A program made the position numbers and the translations under genes. A stretch of 64,000 nucleotides of DNA from Cylindrotheca closterium. Taxonomy: Eukaryota; Bacillariophyta; Bacillariophyceae; Bacillariales; Bacillariaceae. This document shows, piece after piece, positions 1-10,929 of this stretch. The DNA lies in NCBI GenBank assembly GCA_933822405.4, contig CAKOGP040000014.1, positions 39,302 to 103,301 of the forward strand, written 5' to 3'. Each line of letters starts with the position of its first letter. Within the stretch, counting starts at the first letter, position 1. The notes beneath the pieces are model-generated. The model did not search any database. It was not told the origin of the DNA and saw nothing but the letters and a program-made list of their open reading frames with translations.

Positions 1-1
1 A

Positions 2-2185
2 CAAGAGAGGAGATTCAGATGCATTCGTCGTCCAATCTTCATTCTATCATTCAGTCTTATTCTTTTGCTCATAGTCTTGTTGAGGGAACAATCATCAGAT
101 TCAATGAAACTCTTTCAAGTTGATTCTTTGCCGTTATTATTATTGTCATCAGATGCTTCATCAGATGCTTCATCATCATCATCCTTTCAGCAGCAGGATC
201 AGCATGATGATTTTTCAGAACAACAAAATACTCATCAGCAACAACCACAACAAGACCATGAATTTGAACATGAACATGATCATGATCATTATCCCAAACA
301 ACTGCAATACATTCCAAGCCATCACTTGCAACAGAAGGATTACTTTTCCGGATCTTTCTTGGTACCACGCGAGACCTTTTTGAAACAGCTTCGACCGCGG
401 CATTATGTCAAATTGGAATCGGCTTCTTTGGAAACTTCGTCGTTTGGCAATGGCAACCAAAAAGCCAAAATGATGCAAGATTGGACGTCTTTGGCTGTGG
501 AACACTTTTCTCACTGGTGGAAGACTTTGTACAAACTACTCGAGTATACTACTATTACTACTACTAATGATGATCATGATGCTGTCAAACGATTATTGAT
601 GGATCGAATCGTCCAAATTTTCAAACGATACATTCAAATCCAAGCACCACGACAACTACGATGGAATTTACAGTACCACAGTAAAAAAAGGAACGAACGG
701 GATCACCAACAACAACAACAACGACGACATCAAGAGGATCATCCCATGCAACGAACGATTGCGGCCATTGCCTTTCAACCATATCGATTGCCACAAATGG
801 AGCAAGAACAACAATCAAAAGGACAACAGTCGCAAGTGCAAAACGAATTAGAGGATTTGTTGACGGTACATTCCTTGGCAGCCACCATTGCTTCCATGGT
901 GGCGGCGGGATTTGGACGAATTCTAGTGGTGGGGTATCATCATCATCATCATCATCCAGAACAGGAACAGGAACAAGAAAAACAAGCACAAAAACAAGAA
1001 TCAATTCCCCCTTTCTGCGTGCTAGAGGCCTTTCGATTGGTACAAGCAGCCTTTCCACAGAATGTGATTCTTAGTACCATGGATGCAAATGATGATGCTG
1101 CAGAAGAAAGTGCAGACAAGAAGAAAGGACCAGGTACACAGAATGGCGACATTACCAATAGTACTACTACTACTATTACGTCTTTGGGATATGCTGCCAT
1201 TACCGATGAAACCTGGGTCCGAAATTATCGACGCAAGAAACTATTCAATTTGCAAATGGGAGTCGTCATTGGTTTGCAAACGGCCTTGAAGGGATACATG
1301 AGACACAATATGACAAGACAACAAGAATGGTTGGGGATCCAAGAAAAGGATGATGGTGGCAATGATCAAAATCATAAGGATCATCCTCATGAGTATTGGA
1401 AATATGTCTTTCTCACCGAACCCGACTTGTTACTACATACCAAACCATGGGTGTTGTCGTTACTCCAAAAAGGCATGGACGAAGAGGGATTGTCCTACTT
1501 TCCACACCGATTGCAACCATTGCCACATCAAGCCGATTTTGAAATAATGCTACTACGCATCATGAATGCTACAAGTACACGTACCAAGAAGAAGAAGAAC
1601 AAGAACAAGAAGCAAGACCACAATCAGCAATCATCATCATCATCATCATCATTGCTATATTATTCTCAATTGCTTCCAGACGATATCCTGCCTTTTTCCA
1701 ACATTACTGTTTTGGAGTATCCCATGGATTCCTGTTGCGATGATGATTCTTATTTTGACAATATACAATATGCTGGTGCTGCTGGTGCTGGTGCTGGTGC
1801 TGGTGGTGAATCAACATCATCATCATCATCATCATTAGTATTGCCCTATCCCGGCCGCTCCAAAGAATTTGGATGGCGTCAACATCAAGTACCCTGTAAC
1901 GATTGGTGGTGGACGTGTGGTTTTGTCCACAACAACAACAATCATGCTGGTGGTAAAGTACCCAATGCTATGGATTCTATTGAAAAGAATGCAATGCACA
2001 ATAACAATAACAACTCGACACCAAACAACAACAACAAAAACAACAACAACAACAACAGCAGCAAACATTTGCGATTGGCACGATATCCCATGTTACGGTT
2101 GCAAGGAGGCAGTGGTGTAGTGTTTGGATCGACCGAACAAGGTCGACGATGCATTCCACGGAAAGGACCTTCTTGCGACGGATGA
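2..2185 (+). CDS. Putative type II membrane protein, glycosyltransferase-like; 5' end outside window
   Basis: The reading frame is open from base 2 and ends at TGA 2183-2185, so the true start lies upstream. The first in-window ATG (104) would discard residues encoded at 11-90: a basic stretch (RRFRCIRR) followed by about 18 hydrophobic residues. That layout is a signal-anchor of a Golgi/ER type II protein. The lumenal part has a conserved-looking core: RRKKLFNLQMGVVIGLQ (about 1230-1280), WKYVFLTEPD (about 1396), PHRLQPLPH (about 1500), a CC-D-rich segment near 1730, WWWTCGF near 1905, and a C-terminal block RYPMLRLQGG...RRCIPRKG. I recall similar cores in uncharacterised diatom proteins, and a sugar-transferase role is inference from topology and these motifs. 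Long Gln, His, Ser, Asn and Ala/Gly runs coded by trinucleotide repeats interrupt the core. Function is unproven. Confidence 0.7.
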   Translation, partial: QERRFRCIRRPIFILSFSLILLLIVLLREQSSDSMKLFQVDSLPLLLLSSDASSDASSSSSFQQQDQHDDFSEQQNTHQQQPQQDHEFEHEHDHDHYPKQLQYIPSHHLQQKDYFSGSFLVPRETFLKQLRPRHYVKLESASLETSSFGNGNQKAKMMQDWTSLAVEHFSHWWKTLYKLLEYTTITTTNDDHDAVKRLLMDRIVQIFKRYIQIQAPRQLRWNLQYHSKKRNERDHQQQQQRRHQEDHPMQRTIAAIAFQPYRLPQMEQEQQSKGQQSQVQNELEDLLTVHSLAATIASMVAAGFGRILVVGYHHHHHHPEQEQEQEKQAQKQESIPPFCVLEAFRLVQAAFPQNVILSTMDANDDAAEESADKKKGPGTQNGDITNSTTTTITSLGYAAITDETWVRNYRRKKLFNLQMGVVIGLQTALKGYMRHNMTRQQEWLGIQEKDDGGNDQNHKDHPHEYWKYVFLTEPDLLLHTKPWVLSLLQKGMDEEGLSYFPHRLQPLPHQADFEIMLLRIMNATSTRTKKKKNKNKKQDHNQQSSSSSSSLLYYSQLLPDDILPFSNITVLEYPMDSCCDDDSYFDNIQYAGAAGAGAGAGGESTSSSSSSLVLPYPGRSKEFGWRQHQVPCNDWWWTCGFVHNNNNHAGGKVPNAMDSIEKNAMHNNNNNSTPNNNNKNNNNNNSSKHLRLARYPMLRLQGGSGVVFGSTEQGRRCIPRKGPSCDG

Positions 2186-2876
2186 TGGATGATGGATATA
2201 ATGATGATAATGACGACAATAATAATGACAATGACAATGATGAGATGGCAAGACCGCAGCTTGATGATAGTTGTAGGATTCTTCTTATTGCTATATCAGA
2301 TATGCGTATGGAATATGGTATGACTATGTTTTATGTAGTACGATATGTATAATATGTATGTTCTGACTGCACGGAGTAGTATATATGGGTCGTTCTTGTG
2401 TGTGTGTGTGTGTGTGTGTGGTCTGTTTCGTTTTGTGTCTTGGCAATAGTATAATTCCTGGATTCAAGCGGCTGGGAGGAGTTGCCGTATGATACAACAA
2501 AATCATGTTTCCTGTTGTAACCCAGGTATGGAACAACGAATCCCTTCATTTTTGGAAAGGAAAAAAAAAATTCCACTAGAGGCAGGTTCGGTGGGCGATA
2601 TAATAATGTTGGATGATGGATGATCCCGGAGATGAATTTCTTTTCACATCGCAGCAGCAGTAGCAGCAGCAGTAGTTGATAGAATCAGGATATGTGCATC
2701 TTGCCTTCTTGCACGAGGTCGATATTCCTGGCTTGGTATTCTACCATACAAGCAGCTTTTACTTGCTTGCTTGACAAGAAGTGCAACAACGGGAACTTCA
2801 TCTGATTGCCTCCGGGTGGACATCCAGTATATCTGCGTTCCTTGCCATTGACGCATCGCTCAGCGTTGTCATCGTT
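2186..2876. other. Intergenic stretch with a GT microsatellite
   Basis: No gene is supported here. A (GT)n run lies at about 2396-2420 and a CAG/AGC-type trinucleotide tract at about 2650-2676. The stretch lies between the 3' ends of two convergent genes. Confidence 0.6.
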
Positions 2877-3773
2877 TTAATGTGCCGTTCGATGACTTTG
2901 TTGAGACGGAAAGGGGATGTTTCTGGCGGGTGGAGGATTGGTAGTAGTAGTAGTAGTACCGGGAGTGGCAAACGTAGTAGTAGTGGGACTTTCCCCCTCT
3001 TCTTCCTTTGCCGCAACCTTTTCTTTGTAGTCCTTATCTGAGACGACGGGATGATGATTTTCCCACATGCCATTGTAGACGACGTTGCCATCGCAGTCGC
3101 TTTCGGTTCCCTTTCCATGACGTTGAGAATTCTTCCAGTTGCCACGGTAGGTTCGGCCATCGGACCAAGTGAAGACACTGCAATGATGAGTGAAGAGCAT
3201 GTTGATGTTAGCTTGATTGCCAATAAGGATGATAACAACAACAACAACAACGACGACAACGACAACAGCGATTATATATGTGATTTCCCGCGTCTGCACT
3301 CACCCAAATCCATCGTAATGACCATCCTTCCAGTGTCCACTGTACATATCACCTGACTTTAGAAACGTATATTGTCCAAGACCTTCTCTCTTTCCATTGA
3401 CAAATTCCCCCTTGTAAAAGTTACCATCGGGCCAAGTGAAACGTCCTTTTCCAGTGCGGGCATCTTGTTCAAACCTGCCTTCGTATTGACTGCCATCTTG
3501 CCACATGTAAGTTCCGTTCCCTTCCCGGCTACCGTTTTGGAATTCACCAACGTAACAATCTTGGGATTGAAACATGAGAGAGCCATAGCCATGCCATATT
3601 CCTTGATCCCATTCACCGTCATACGATACCAGGTTGTTGTCGCGGCCAAAGTATTTCATGCAACCTTGACCGTGCGGCAACAGCGTGTGTTTGCACACAA
3701 ATCCTGTGTAAGATCCTTCTCCGGAATCGGTGTTGTCTCGCACGTAGACGTCGTCAATGTTGCTATACGACAT
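2877..3773 (-). CDS. MORN-repeat protein, two exons
   Basis: Exon 1 is 3773-3304 and exon 2 is 3177-2877. The intron starts GTGAGT at 3303 and ends CAG at 3180-3178. Joining completes a MORN unit (DGFG|VFTWSDG), which supports the splice. The product is about 256 residues with roughly eight MORN units (pattern YxGxWxxGxxxGxGxxxxxxG), for example YEGRFEQDARTGKGRF and YKGEFVNGKREGLGQY. The last 60 residues are acidic, then Thr/Pro-rich. MORN repeats commonly mediate membrane-phospholipid or scaffold contacts, and no catalytic domain is fused here. The partner is unknown. A second, unrelated-looking MORN protein lies at 40.9-41.8 kb. Confidence 0.85.
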
Positions 3774-6016
3774 ACTGATGCTGTTGTATGATACTAGATT
3801 GTTTGTGTGATTAGATTGTTTCTATTCTTCTGTGTTGTTGTTCTGTTGCAACACTGATGGATGAATGATTCACTGGTTACTAAAAGACAGACACAGAATA
3901 ATCGCACGGTTTCGAAATCACCTTTCCGTTTTCAAGTCCCAGGTGGGTTTCGCACGCAAGAGAGTGAGGAGGCGAAAAGTTTCGACTGGCAGGAAATGTG
4001 GTTGGGAGCGATTCCGGCTTGCTGCTCATTTAAGAGTGCACCAATTCCCTTTAACAATTCAATCTTGACTCTCGATTTGATATTCTTGTAAATAGCGCAA
4101 GATATTTAACACAACGGTATCTTCAAGGGGCCATAATGTTAAAAATTTACTATGATACGAAGTTTGTAAGAATTCGGCATGACAGTCGCGCGTCAACGGA
4201 TAGAAATTAAAAAACTACAGTACTGTAACATCATCGAAGCATGGAAAATCGAAACTGTCAATGGAAAAAATACCGGTACCAGTGGAGATAGTGGTACGGT
4301 ACTGGTACCAGGTACCGGTGCCGTATTTGTGGTGGGGGTTCAGTTGATTAGTTGATTATTATTCTCACCCAGATTGACGGAAGCTCTTTTGTCAGTATAC
4401 GAGTATGATAATATCGTGTAGTGCTCGATCTCACACCAGCATGTTGATGATCAAAACGAGAACCTTCGTCTTCTTCCCATGACACCAAACCAACTTTATC
4501 AAGATTGTTTGATACAGCAGGAGCAGTCTGCTACCGTATTCAATCACATTTTCATGGATTGATCAGTAATGGTAGGTTTACTGACCGGTGCGGTGAAGGG
4601 CGTAGGTATATGTATAAATGATACACATCACTGTCACAACCAAGATCGACTTTGAAGTGGCTTTAACTACGATGAGAACCTTTACGATGAGAACCCACGA
4701 TCCTTTTTCTCTTTCGGATATGGCGGCGAACAATGGTGCCATTCACGCACCGATGCTTCTTTTTTTGTATTATTTTATACCGTACACTTGACGGGGATGA
4801 GTCAAAGTATTCGAAGTAGTCAATAACTGAAATGGGAAAGTCAGTCAGCAGTCAGATCCGTAAATCCCATCGGCAAATACAGGGACAGGTTGTCAAGTCA
4901 TCCAACATTGAGGATCGAGGACTTGGTCCTTTCTTCTTGAGTCTGATCCATTTCATGTCAGCCCATCAATCCCTATAGATTATGTACACTACATATATAC
5001 CTCGATATCCATCGTGATGACAAGAGCAATGAAGCAACGAGCAGGAGCATCATCCATAAGTTTCCTGGCTGGGGGTTCTTCATTCTTCTCTGCTTCTTGA
5101 CAAACATATCGTCTACTACTACTACTACTACTGCTGCTACTTCTACTGCTACTACTACTAGCTATTTAGTAGTAGCTACATGTGTCAAGACAAAATCTTT
5201 GTTTCCGTGGTCTGAATCAATTAATCATCACGATCATATCCATCCACCATGCATTCGGTAGTATACCAGTACTTCCTACAACTATCTTGCTGCGTATTGT
5301 TCTTTGTACGACGACTGCTACTAGTGGTTTGTGGTTGTATATATTATAGTATCACCCAGCAAAAGTACTAGGAATCACCCACACCTATGTATATTTCACC
5401 TGAACACAACAAACAACATGTCAGCCTCACAACCAGGACAATCATTGAAAGAGTAAGGAAGTATAAAAGAGTACCGGTAGTACTAGTATCCCGTCACGCA
5501 ACTTTATTACTGTGTATAGCTTGACATGTTTGCATTCTGTTGGGGATCTTGGTTTTGGTATTCCTATATATTAGCACCTAGCTGACACCCCCCATGCCAT
5601 ACAGTACGTGTACAAGTATTCCTGACACCCAGGTGTCAAGAAGAAGGACAAGTTGAAAGTACCGGTAGTTTCGAAGGAACAATCTGGTGTCAGATATATT
5701 TTTAAATATGCAGCACTTCCGAAAAAATCCGCACCAAATAGTACGCACGAAAAAACAGCCAATCAAAACTAGCATAGCATCTGACGTTTATTTTGGTCTG
5801 TGATCTTGGCGAATTTCTTTTTACGACAACTCTTAGAGTACACGTAAAAGCCTTAACTAAATATATATAGTTTGTCAAACGTCAAACTGCACCCACACAA
5901 TTGAACATTGCGACCGCGCCATAAAAGGTGAACATCGATCTTTCTTGAAAGGAAAAAAAAATCACCCCCCTCCGACACCAACACACAATTTCCTATATCT
6001 TTCGCTCGTTATCATC
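3774..6016. other. Long intergenic region with simple repeats
   Basis: Only short open frames without coding character are visible. It holds a CTA/CTG trinucleotide tract at about 5113-5162 and several KpnI-like and TACCGGTA palindromes (4271-4323, 5472-5479, 5660-5667). It contains the promoter side of the minus-strand MORN gene and of the plus-strand gene at 6017. Confidence 0.5.
4271..4323. repeat. Cluster of TACCGGTA and TACCAGGTACC palindromic words
   Basis: Within about 50 bases the words TACCGGTACC, GTACGGTACTGGTACC and AGGTACCGGT follow one another. The 8-mer TACCGGTA and the 11-mer TACCAGGTACC (or its complement) recur at distant intergenic sites in this window. The cluster could form hairpins. 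Its origin (transcription-factor site, miniature element footprint) is not known. Confidence 0.5.
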
Positions 6017-6481
6017 ATGAATCATCATCTTCACCTCCCAAGCACACAAACAATGCAAAGCCTTAGCAGCACAAGGCCGAAGCAGGGAACTGAAACTCCT
6101 TCCAGCAGGTCAACTTCTTCTGATCCTCTCTTTTGTTCAGGAGCATTCTTCTTGGGAGGAGCACTGGCACCAATGCGAAACGTGACACAAGAATTCGACA
6201 CCAGGGCCATTTGCATGTCCACAAGTGCAATGCGCGACATTCCAGCGCTAACATGGTGCCCAGAAGAAACAAGCGACAACAGCGACGACGACGAAGAAGA
6301 AATGATTCCCACATTTTCTCTCGTCAGGAGGAAAGAAGAACGTGGTCAACAATGCAATGAAACAGAACAAGATGCTAGTAATATCACCAGGAGCACACCA
6401 TCAAGGTCATTCAAGAAGCTGTCGCTACTCTCTCGGCCCACAGTGTCACCAATCGGCGAGATACTTTTCAAATCAGAATGA
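6017..6481 (+). CDS. Small Ser/Thr-rich acidic protein, unknown function
   Basis: ATG at 6017 opens a 154-residue frame ending at 6481. The open frame extends further upstream without an ATG, and this is the first one. The product has a Ser/Thr-rich N-terminus, a short hydrophobic patch (SGAFFLGGALAP, about residues 40-51), a conserved-looking centre with several Cys and Met, an acidic run DNSDDDEEE (about residue 87), and a basic/Ser C-terminus with RSFKKLSLL. No family is recognised. It converges on the coiled-coil gene at 6729. It could be a rapidly evolving diatom-specific regulator or a spurious frame. Confidence 0.45.
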   Translation: MNHHLHLPSTQTMQSLSSTRPKQGTETPSSRSTSSDPLFCSGAFFLGGALAPMRNVTQEFDTRAICMSTSAMRDIPALTWCPEETSDNSDDDEEEMIPTFSLVRRKEERGQQCNETEQDASNITRSTPSRSFKKLSLLSRPTVSPIGEILFKSE

Positions 6482-6728
6482 GCACGAGATTCATTCATCC
6501 ATGATGGATGTTGGTTGAACAAGAGGTATATCTCTCCGCTCCCAAATGTTCGAAAATTTGAATTCCACTGCACGCTATCATAATGTGTCACAATAAAAAG
6601 CTAAACACGGGTGCATAAGACTAGTGTAAAATTTCAAGACTTTAAAATACAACGTTTGATCATGTAATCTCCTTTCAATTGTACCGCAAGCAGGATTGGT
6701 TTTTGTTCTTCTTTGTTGGCTAATCTCA

Positions 6729-7349
6729 TCACATCTGTGGTGGTAGATCAGCGAGCATGGAGAGATGTCGTTTGTGTTGACATCGTTCCAACTTTTGCTG
6801 TAAGATTCTGTTCTCGATCTCGAGCAATCCAATTTCAGCAGTATAGTATTGTTCCATCTTGGGTTTGGTGACGACATCCTGATGGTAACGAATCTGATTG
6901 TCAAATCGAAGTTGATCCTCCACAACGTCCCGAACTTCTTGTTCCAACTCGCGGCTCTTCATCTCGGTCATTTGTTTTGAAAATTCCATAGCCACAAGCT
7001 GCCTTTGACGACAGCGATGATCCCGTTCCAAATTGATTCGATAGCTTTCCATTTGATCCTGTTTGCACTTTAGCGTGGCAATTTCATGTCTCAAGGCTTG
7101 CACCACTTTGGCGTCGGATGCTGCTCCTGCTGCATGATTATTATTATCAGATGCCCGACGGCGTCGGAACCGTTTCGAATGGATTTGCTTTCGTCTTGAT
7201 TTGAGATCGATTTTTGTATGGCACTGGTTGGACGAAGTGTTGTTCTCGACACTCGAGCAGTCATCCGTATCGGTGCAGGATGACGATGATGATTCTTCTT
7301 CAGCTCTGAGCTGCTTTAACTCCTTCATTTTCTTGATGATGGTATGCAT
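6729..7349 (-). CDS. Coiled-coil protein, unknown function (206 aa)
   Basis: A single exon runs from ATG at 7349 to the stop at 6729. The first third is charged, with a Ser run and a cluster of Arg (RFRRRR, about residue 60) that could be a nuclear signal. From about residue 80 to 195 the sequence has coiled-coil heptad character rich in Glu, Gln, Arg and Leu (KVVQALRHEIATLK, then ELEQEVRDVVEDQ and IENRILQQKLERC). No basic-region DNA-binding motif of the bZIP kind is obvious. It may be a structural or adaptor protein. Confidence 0.6.
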   Translation of the reverse strand: MHTIIKKMKELKQLRAEEESSSSSCTDTDDCSSVENNTSSNQCHTKIDLKSRRKQIHSKRFRRRRASDNNNHAAGAASDAKVVQALRHEIATLKCKQDQMESYRINLERDHRCRQRQLVAMEFSKQMTEMKSRELEQEVRDVVEDQLRFDNQIRYHQDVVTKPKMEQYYTAEIGLLEIENRILQQKLERCQHKRHLSMLADLPPQM

Positions 7350-8134
7350 ATTGAAATATGTTGTTGTTGTTGTTGTTGTTTGTGCCGGTAGAAGTAATAT
7401 TTGTGTGCCGAAAAAAAAGAGACTGGCTGTATGGAACTAAAGGGTACCTGGTACGTTCCAAATGAACCATGTTCAAACCCTCACGATCCTGTTTGACAAT
7501 AACACGTCTGAAACGGCTGATGTTGATGGGGAATATGATCAAACATGATGATGCGGGACTCGATAATGATTCCTTCGATTTGAATTTCTTCTTTCACTGT
7601 GACAAATTTATACTTGTTTCGGTATGGAGATATCAACGTCCTTCACCAAATCATCCATTGCATGCTAATAGGTCTTCATCATTGTCATCGCATTGACAAA
7701 TATTTCAATGCGATGATATGTTTCAACGGTAATTTGGACTGCGATAATGATCCCACTGAAATACAGGAAACTCGCGCGAATCATTGCGCACTCACTGGGT
7801 ACAGTTTTTTGAATCAAAAAGCAGCGTTTTGAAAAATACCGTTTTCACGCCGGCCGCGTACTTGGCATGTGATTCCATTATCACAACCATAACAAAAATT
7901 CACACTGGCAAAATTCGAATTTCAAGTTATAAATTACGGTACAGTAATTGCATTGGATTATTATTCTGTCTCTCATTTGGAGCAAATCCCATTGAGTCTT
8001 CTATCCTTGACAAGCAAGCGTCCGACTATTGTCTATCAGACAAAGTAGAATCAATCAATCATCTATGCCACCAATATCCGCATTCATTCAATTATCCATC
8101 TTACTCTATCACATCGGAAACTCAGTGTTGAATT
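7350..8134. other. Divergent intergenic region
   Basis: It separates the coiled-coil gene (minus) from the 819-residue gene (plus) and so should hold both promoters. It carries a GTT run at about 7361-7380 and one copy of the recurrent 11-mer GGTACCTGGTA at 7443-7453. No gene is supported. Confidence 0.45.
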
Positions 8135-10594
8135 ATGCAGTCCACTCTTGCACCTCATGTGGACAAGTTCCTGTATAATCCAGAGACTAGTAGTAGTGAT
8201 GGTACAAGCAGTGGTGATGAAACACCCTTTGATTGTGCCATGACAAAAGAGCAGCCAAGAACATCATCATCGTCAACTCCAATCAAGGCGAAGACGCAGG
8301 AAGACAGCAACGATATCAAGAAGATGGTGGATTCGGAATATTCGTATGAAGACGGTCCCTCATTTGACTGTGACGGTCCTCCTCCGAACATGGAAAACGG
8401 AATCAAGGTTGATTTCGGATTGGCTAGCACTGCATTCGGTGTTACTCCCATCAAATCGAACAAAACCGATCATGCTGATCGGGATGATGCCACTGTAATG
8501 ACGGAACCAGTGACACCATCTCCCTTCAAAACGCAATCCTCAAGCAAAAAGTCTATTTCCTCTTCCACGAGACGAAGAAGACAATCGCGCAACGAAGACT
8601 CGCCTTTTGATGAAATGCCGTTTGATGAAAGTCACGAGGCGTATATCGATAGTCCTTATCGTTTGGATACCATTGTTGCAGCGGCAAACAGGAAAACTGT
8701 TTCGGTCCTAGATCGAATGGAAATGGAACCCGATTTTCCAGAATCGAGACTGCCACCGCGACCCGAGCGTCGACGACGAAAGGACGATTTACATGGTAGT
8801 AATCACAGCGCAAGTACCTGTGAAGACGATGCTGATGCTGACATAGATTACGAAGCCGATGTGGAACGTCCCCAAGGAAACAAGGACTTTGGTGAATATC
8901 CCTACAGCGACGATGATGATACCATCGGGACTGCGGCATCGGAAAATGTGAATAGTGTGCCAACGGTACGACGACGAAATAATCGCAAGGCCAACATGGT
9001 ATTGCCGACCAAGAAGAACAAGCCAAGCAAACCTGCAATTGAAGAATGGTGTCTCAACAATGTATTTGATAATATTGCTACGGACGCTGCCTTGGATGTT
9101 GCCGATTGGTTTGCAGATGGATATGTGGAAGGCAAGAATAATGTCAAGACCCTAGTCTATGATTGTCTTGTTCCAGTGAAGGATGGGCGAGGGTATGTTG
9201 AAGATGGCGAAGAGATGGTTCAGCTCCAGAGATCCACCGATTTGAAATCAGATCTCAGGGTGAAGCTAAATGAGGCGAAAAAGAGTGCCAAGACTATGGT
9301 CGATGACTACGATCTAAGACTGAAGCTAAATGAGGTAAAGGAAAGTGCCAAGACCATGGTTGATGACTGTTTAGTTCCTGGGAAAGAAAACGCGCATGGT
9401 GGACGAGGGTATGCCGGCAGTCATGGTGGCGAAGAGATGGTTCAGCTTCTAAGAACCACAGACGAGAAATCAGATCGGGCAAAGATGGGGGTACCATTGA
9501 CTGAGGAGCCGAAGAAGCCAAAGCGAGTTCCGAGAAAATTGGCACAGAGGGGGAGAAAGTCAAGGAGGAGCATGGATGATATCCAGAACGAACATGACGA
9601 ATCATCGACAAACCACTCCGCATTGCGTGCGAAGAAGGCAGGGAGCTTTCGAAATATGGCGCCCAGAAAGGAGATAAAGGCAAGAAGGAGCAGAGAGCAT
9701 CTCGATGATGATGAATCCAACTACTCCTCAATGCGATCGAAGGGCGAGACCCACCATCCAGCAAAAAAGGCTCCAACTGAAAAATCCAATCTTGCAACGC
9801 CCACCATTCTTACACGAACCCGAAGCTTGTTGGAGGATACCCCAACAAAGGTCCCGCTTCCTTTTATTCAGCGTTCTGCTACCGTTGACGATGAAGCAAT
9901 GTTCGCTGGAAATTTGGAGATGAGCCACAGTTTTGATTCCACTTCAACGACAAAAACTGACAACTTTTCCGTACACCACGAGAACAATGAAGCGGAGGAC
10001 GACGATAACGAACATGTCAGCAGCTCGATGAAGGACATCACTGTTGCCAAGCAATCGCCCCCCGACAAGCAAGGTGAAGTTCCAGCGGTAGATGATGATG
10101 ATGACGATGGCAGTGCTTTGGACCAAGCAGCAGAAATGGCGGCTATAGTGAGAACCAAGCCTCTAGTGCCAGTCTTATCACAAGAGAAGCCACCCTCCGA
10201 AGATCTTGTTTCGGAGTCGACAAATGCTACGAAGCAAAATGATCACCCTCTTCGGCAATTCAAAATGCCATTAGGCACTCAAAAAATGACTATGGCTCAG
10301 GCGAAGGAGGTGCTCAAAGCAGCAAAATCCAGTGGTGGCATCCAATCTTATCCAATGTTCCTCGAGATGGAACCAGAATCAAAGTATGCCGATACACCGC
10401 CCAAATCCATTAAGGAATGGCCGCCATCAAATAACAACCACAAGACACAGGCATCCAATCCTCCAAGTGATAGTTCCGAGCCTTCATCACGCACGAAGAA
10501 GTCGAGACCTGTGGATCGATTTGGCTACGCGGCGGCCCTAAAGGACAAATCCAACAACCAAGAGACAGACAAAGCAGGAGAGACGTGGTGGTGA
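8135..10594 (+). CDS. Large disordered acidic/basic protein with internal duplication (819 aa)
   Basis: ATG at 8135 opens a single-exon frame ending TGA 10592-10594. Nearly all of it is low-complexity, charged and Ser-rich, as expected of a disordered protein. One more ordered segment is at residues about 305-345 (WCLNNVFDNIATDAALDVAD). Behind it are two diverged copies of a module with DCLVP...GRGY...GGEEMVQL and, between them, a duplicated KLNE(A/V)K(K/E)SAKTMVDD. Basic patches (KKPKRVPRKLAQRGRKSRR, about residue 455) could be nuclear signals. The C-terminus has FGYAAALKDK. No known domain is recognised. It lies directly downstream of a divergent promoter and just before the orphan gene array. 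Confidence 0.7.
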   Translation: MQSTLAPHVDKFLYNPETSSSDGTSSGDETPFDCAMTKEQPRTSSSSTPIKAKTQEDSNDIKKMVDSEYSYEDGPSFDCDGPPPNMENGIKVDFGLASTAFGVTPIKSNKTDHADRDDATVMTEPVTPSPFKTQSSSKKSISSSTRRRRQSRNEDSPFDEMPFDESHEAYIDSPYRLDTIVAAANRKTVSVLDRMEMEPDFPESRLPPRPERRRRKDDLHGSNHSASTCEDDADADIDYEADVERPQGNKDFGEYPYSDDDDTIGTAASENVNSVPTVRRRNNRKANMVLPTKKNKPSKPAIEEWCLNNVFDNIATDAALDVADWFADGYVEGKNNVKTLVYDCLVPVKDGRGYVEDGEEMVQLQRSTDLKSDLRVKLNEAKKSAKTMVDDYDLRLKLNEVKESAKTMVDDCLVPGKENAHGGRGYAGSHGGEEMVQLLRTTDEKSDRAKMGVPLTEEPKKPKRVPRKLAQRGRKSRRSMDDIQNEHDESSTNHSALRAKKAGSFRNMAPRKEIKARRSREHLDDDESNYSSMRSKGETHHPAKKAPTEKSNLATPTILTRTRSLLEDTPTKVPLPFIQRSATVDDEAMFAGNLEMSHSFDSTSTTKTDNFSVHHENNEAEDDDNEHVSSSMKDITVAKQSPPDKQGEVPAVDDDDDDGSALDQAAEMAAIVRTKPLVPVLSQEKPPSEDLVSESTNATKQNDHPLRQFKMPLGTQKMTMAQAKEVLKAAKSSGGIQSYPMFLEMEPESKYADTPPKSIKEWPPSNNNHKTQASNPPSDSSEPSSRTKKSRPVDRFGYAAALKDKSNNQETDKAGETWW

Positions 10595-10929
10595 GTATAA
10601 CACTTTGAAACTTTCACCAGCTCTCCTTAGGGTGAAGGAACAATGAAAGGAGTTTGCTCTTCTTCTCTTTTCATAAAAGCAATACCAGTAGCAATTTGTA
10701 ATCATAAGCTTGATTGTTGCCAGCCGGAACCATACTGTTCGGGATTAAATTCTACTAAATACTCGAAGTTGTTTTGGCATGTATGATGATTTGAAGACAA
10801 TCTAAGGGTCTATGATTATAATTTTTTTGTGTGAACAACGAGTGCGTGCAACATTCACATTGGAATGATTCCGAAAACAGTTTACCGGTACATATAGTCA
10901 CACCTTAGTGTCAGTCGCACGATAGGAGG

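Noticed and set aside
621..2237. Minus-strand frames rich in Val, Cys, Leu opposite the first gene
   Set aside because: They are complements of trinucleotide repeats and have no independent coding character.
6729..7349. Coiled-coil protein as a bZIP factor
   Set aside because: The basic cluster is not followed at the required spacing by a leucine heptad series with the bZIP Asn/Arg signature.
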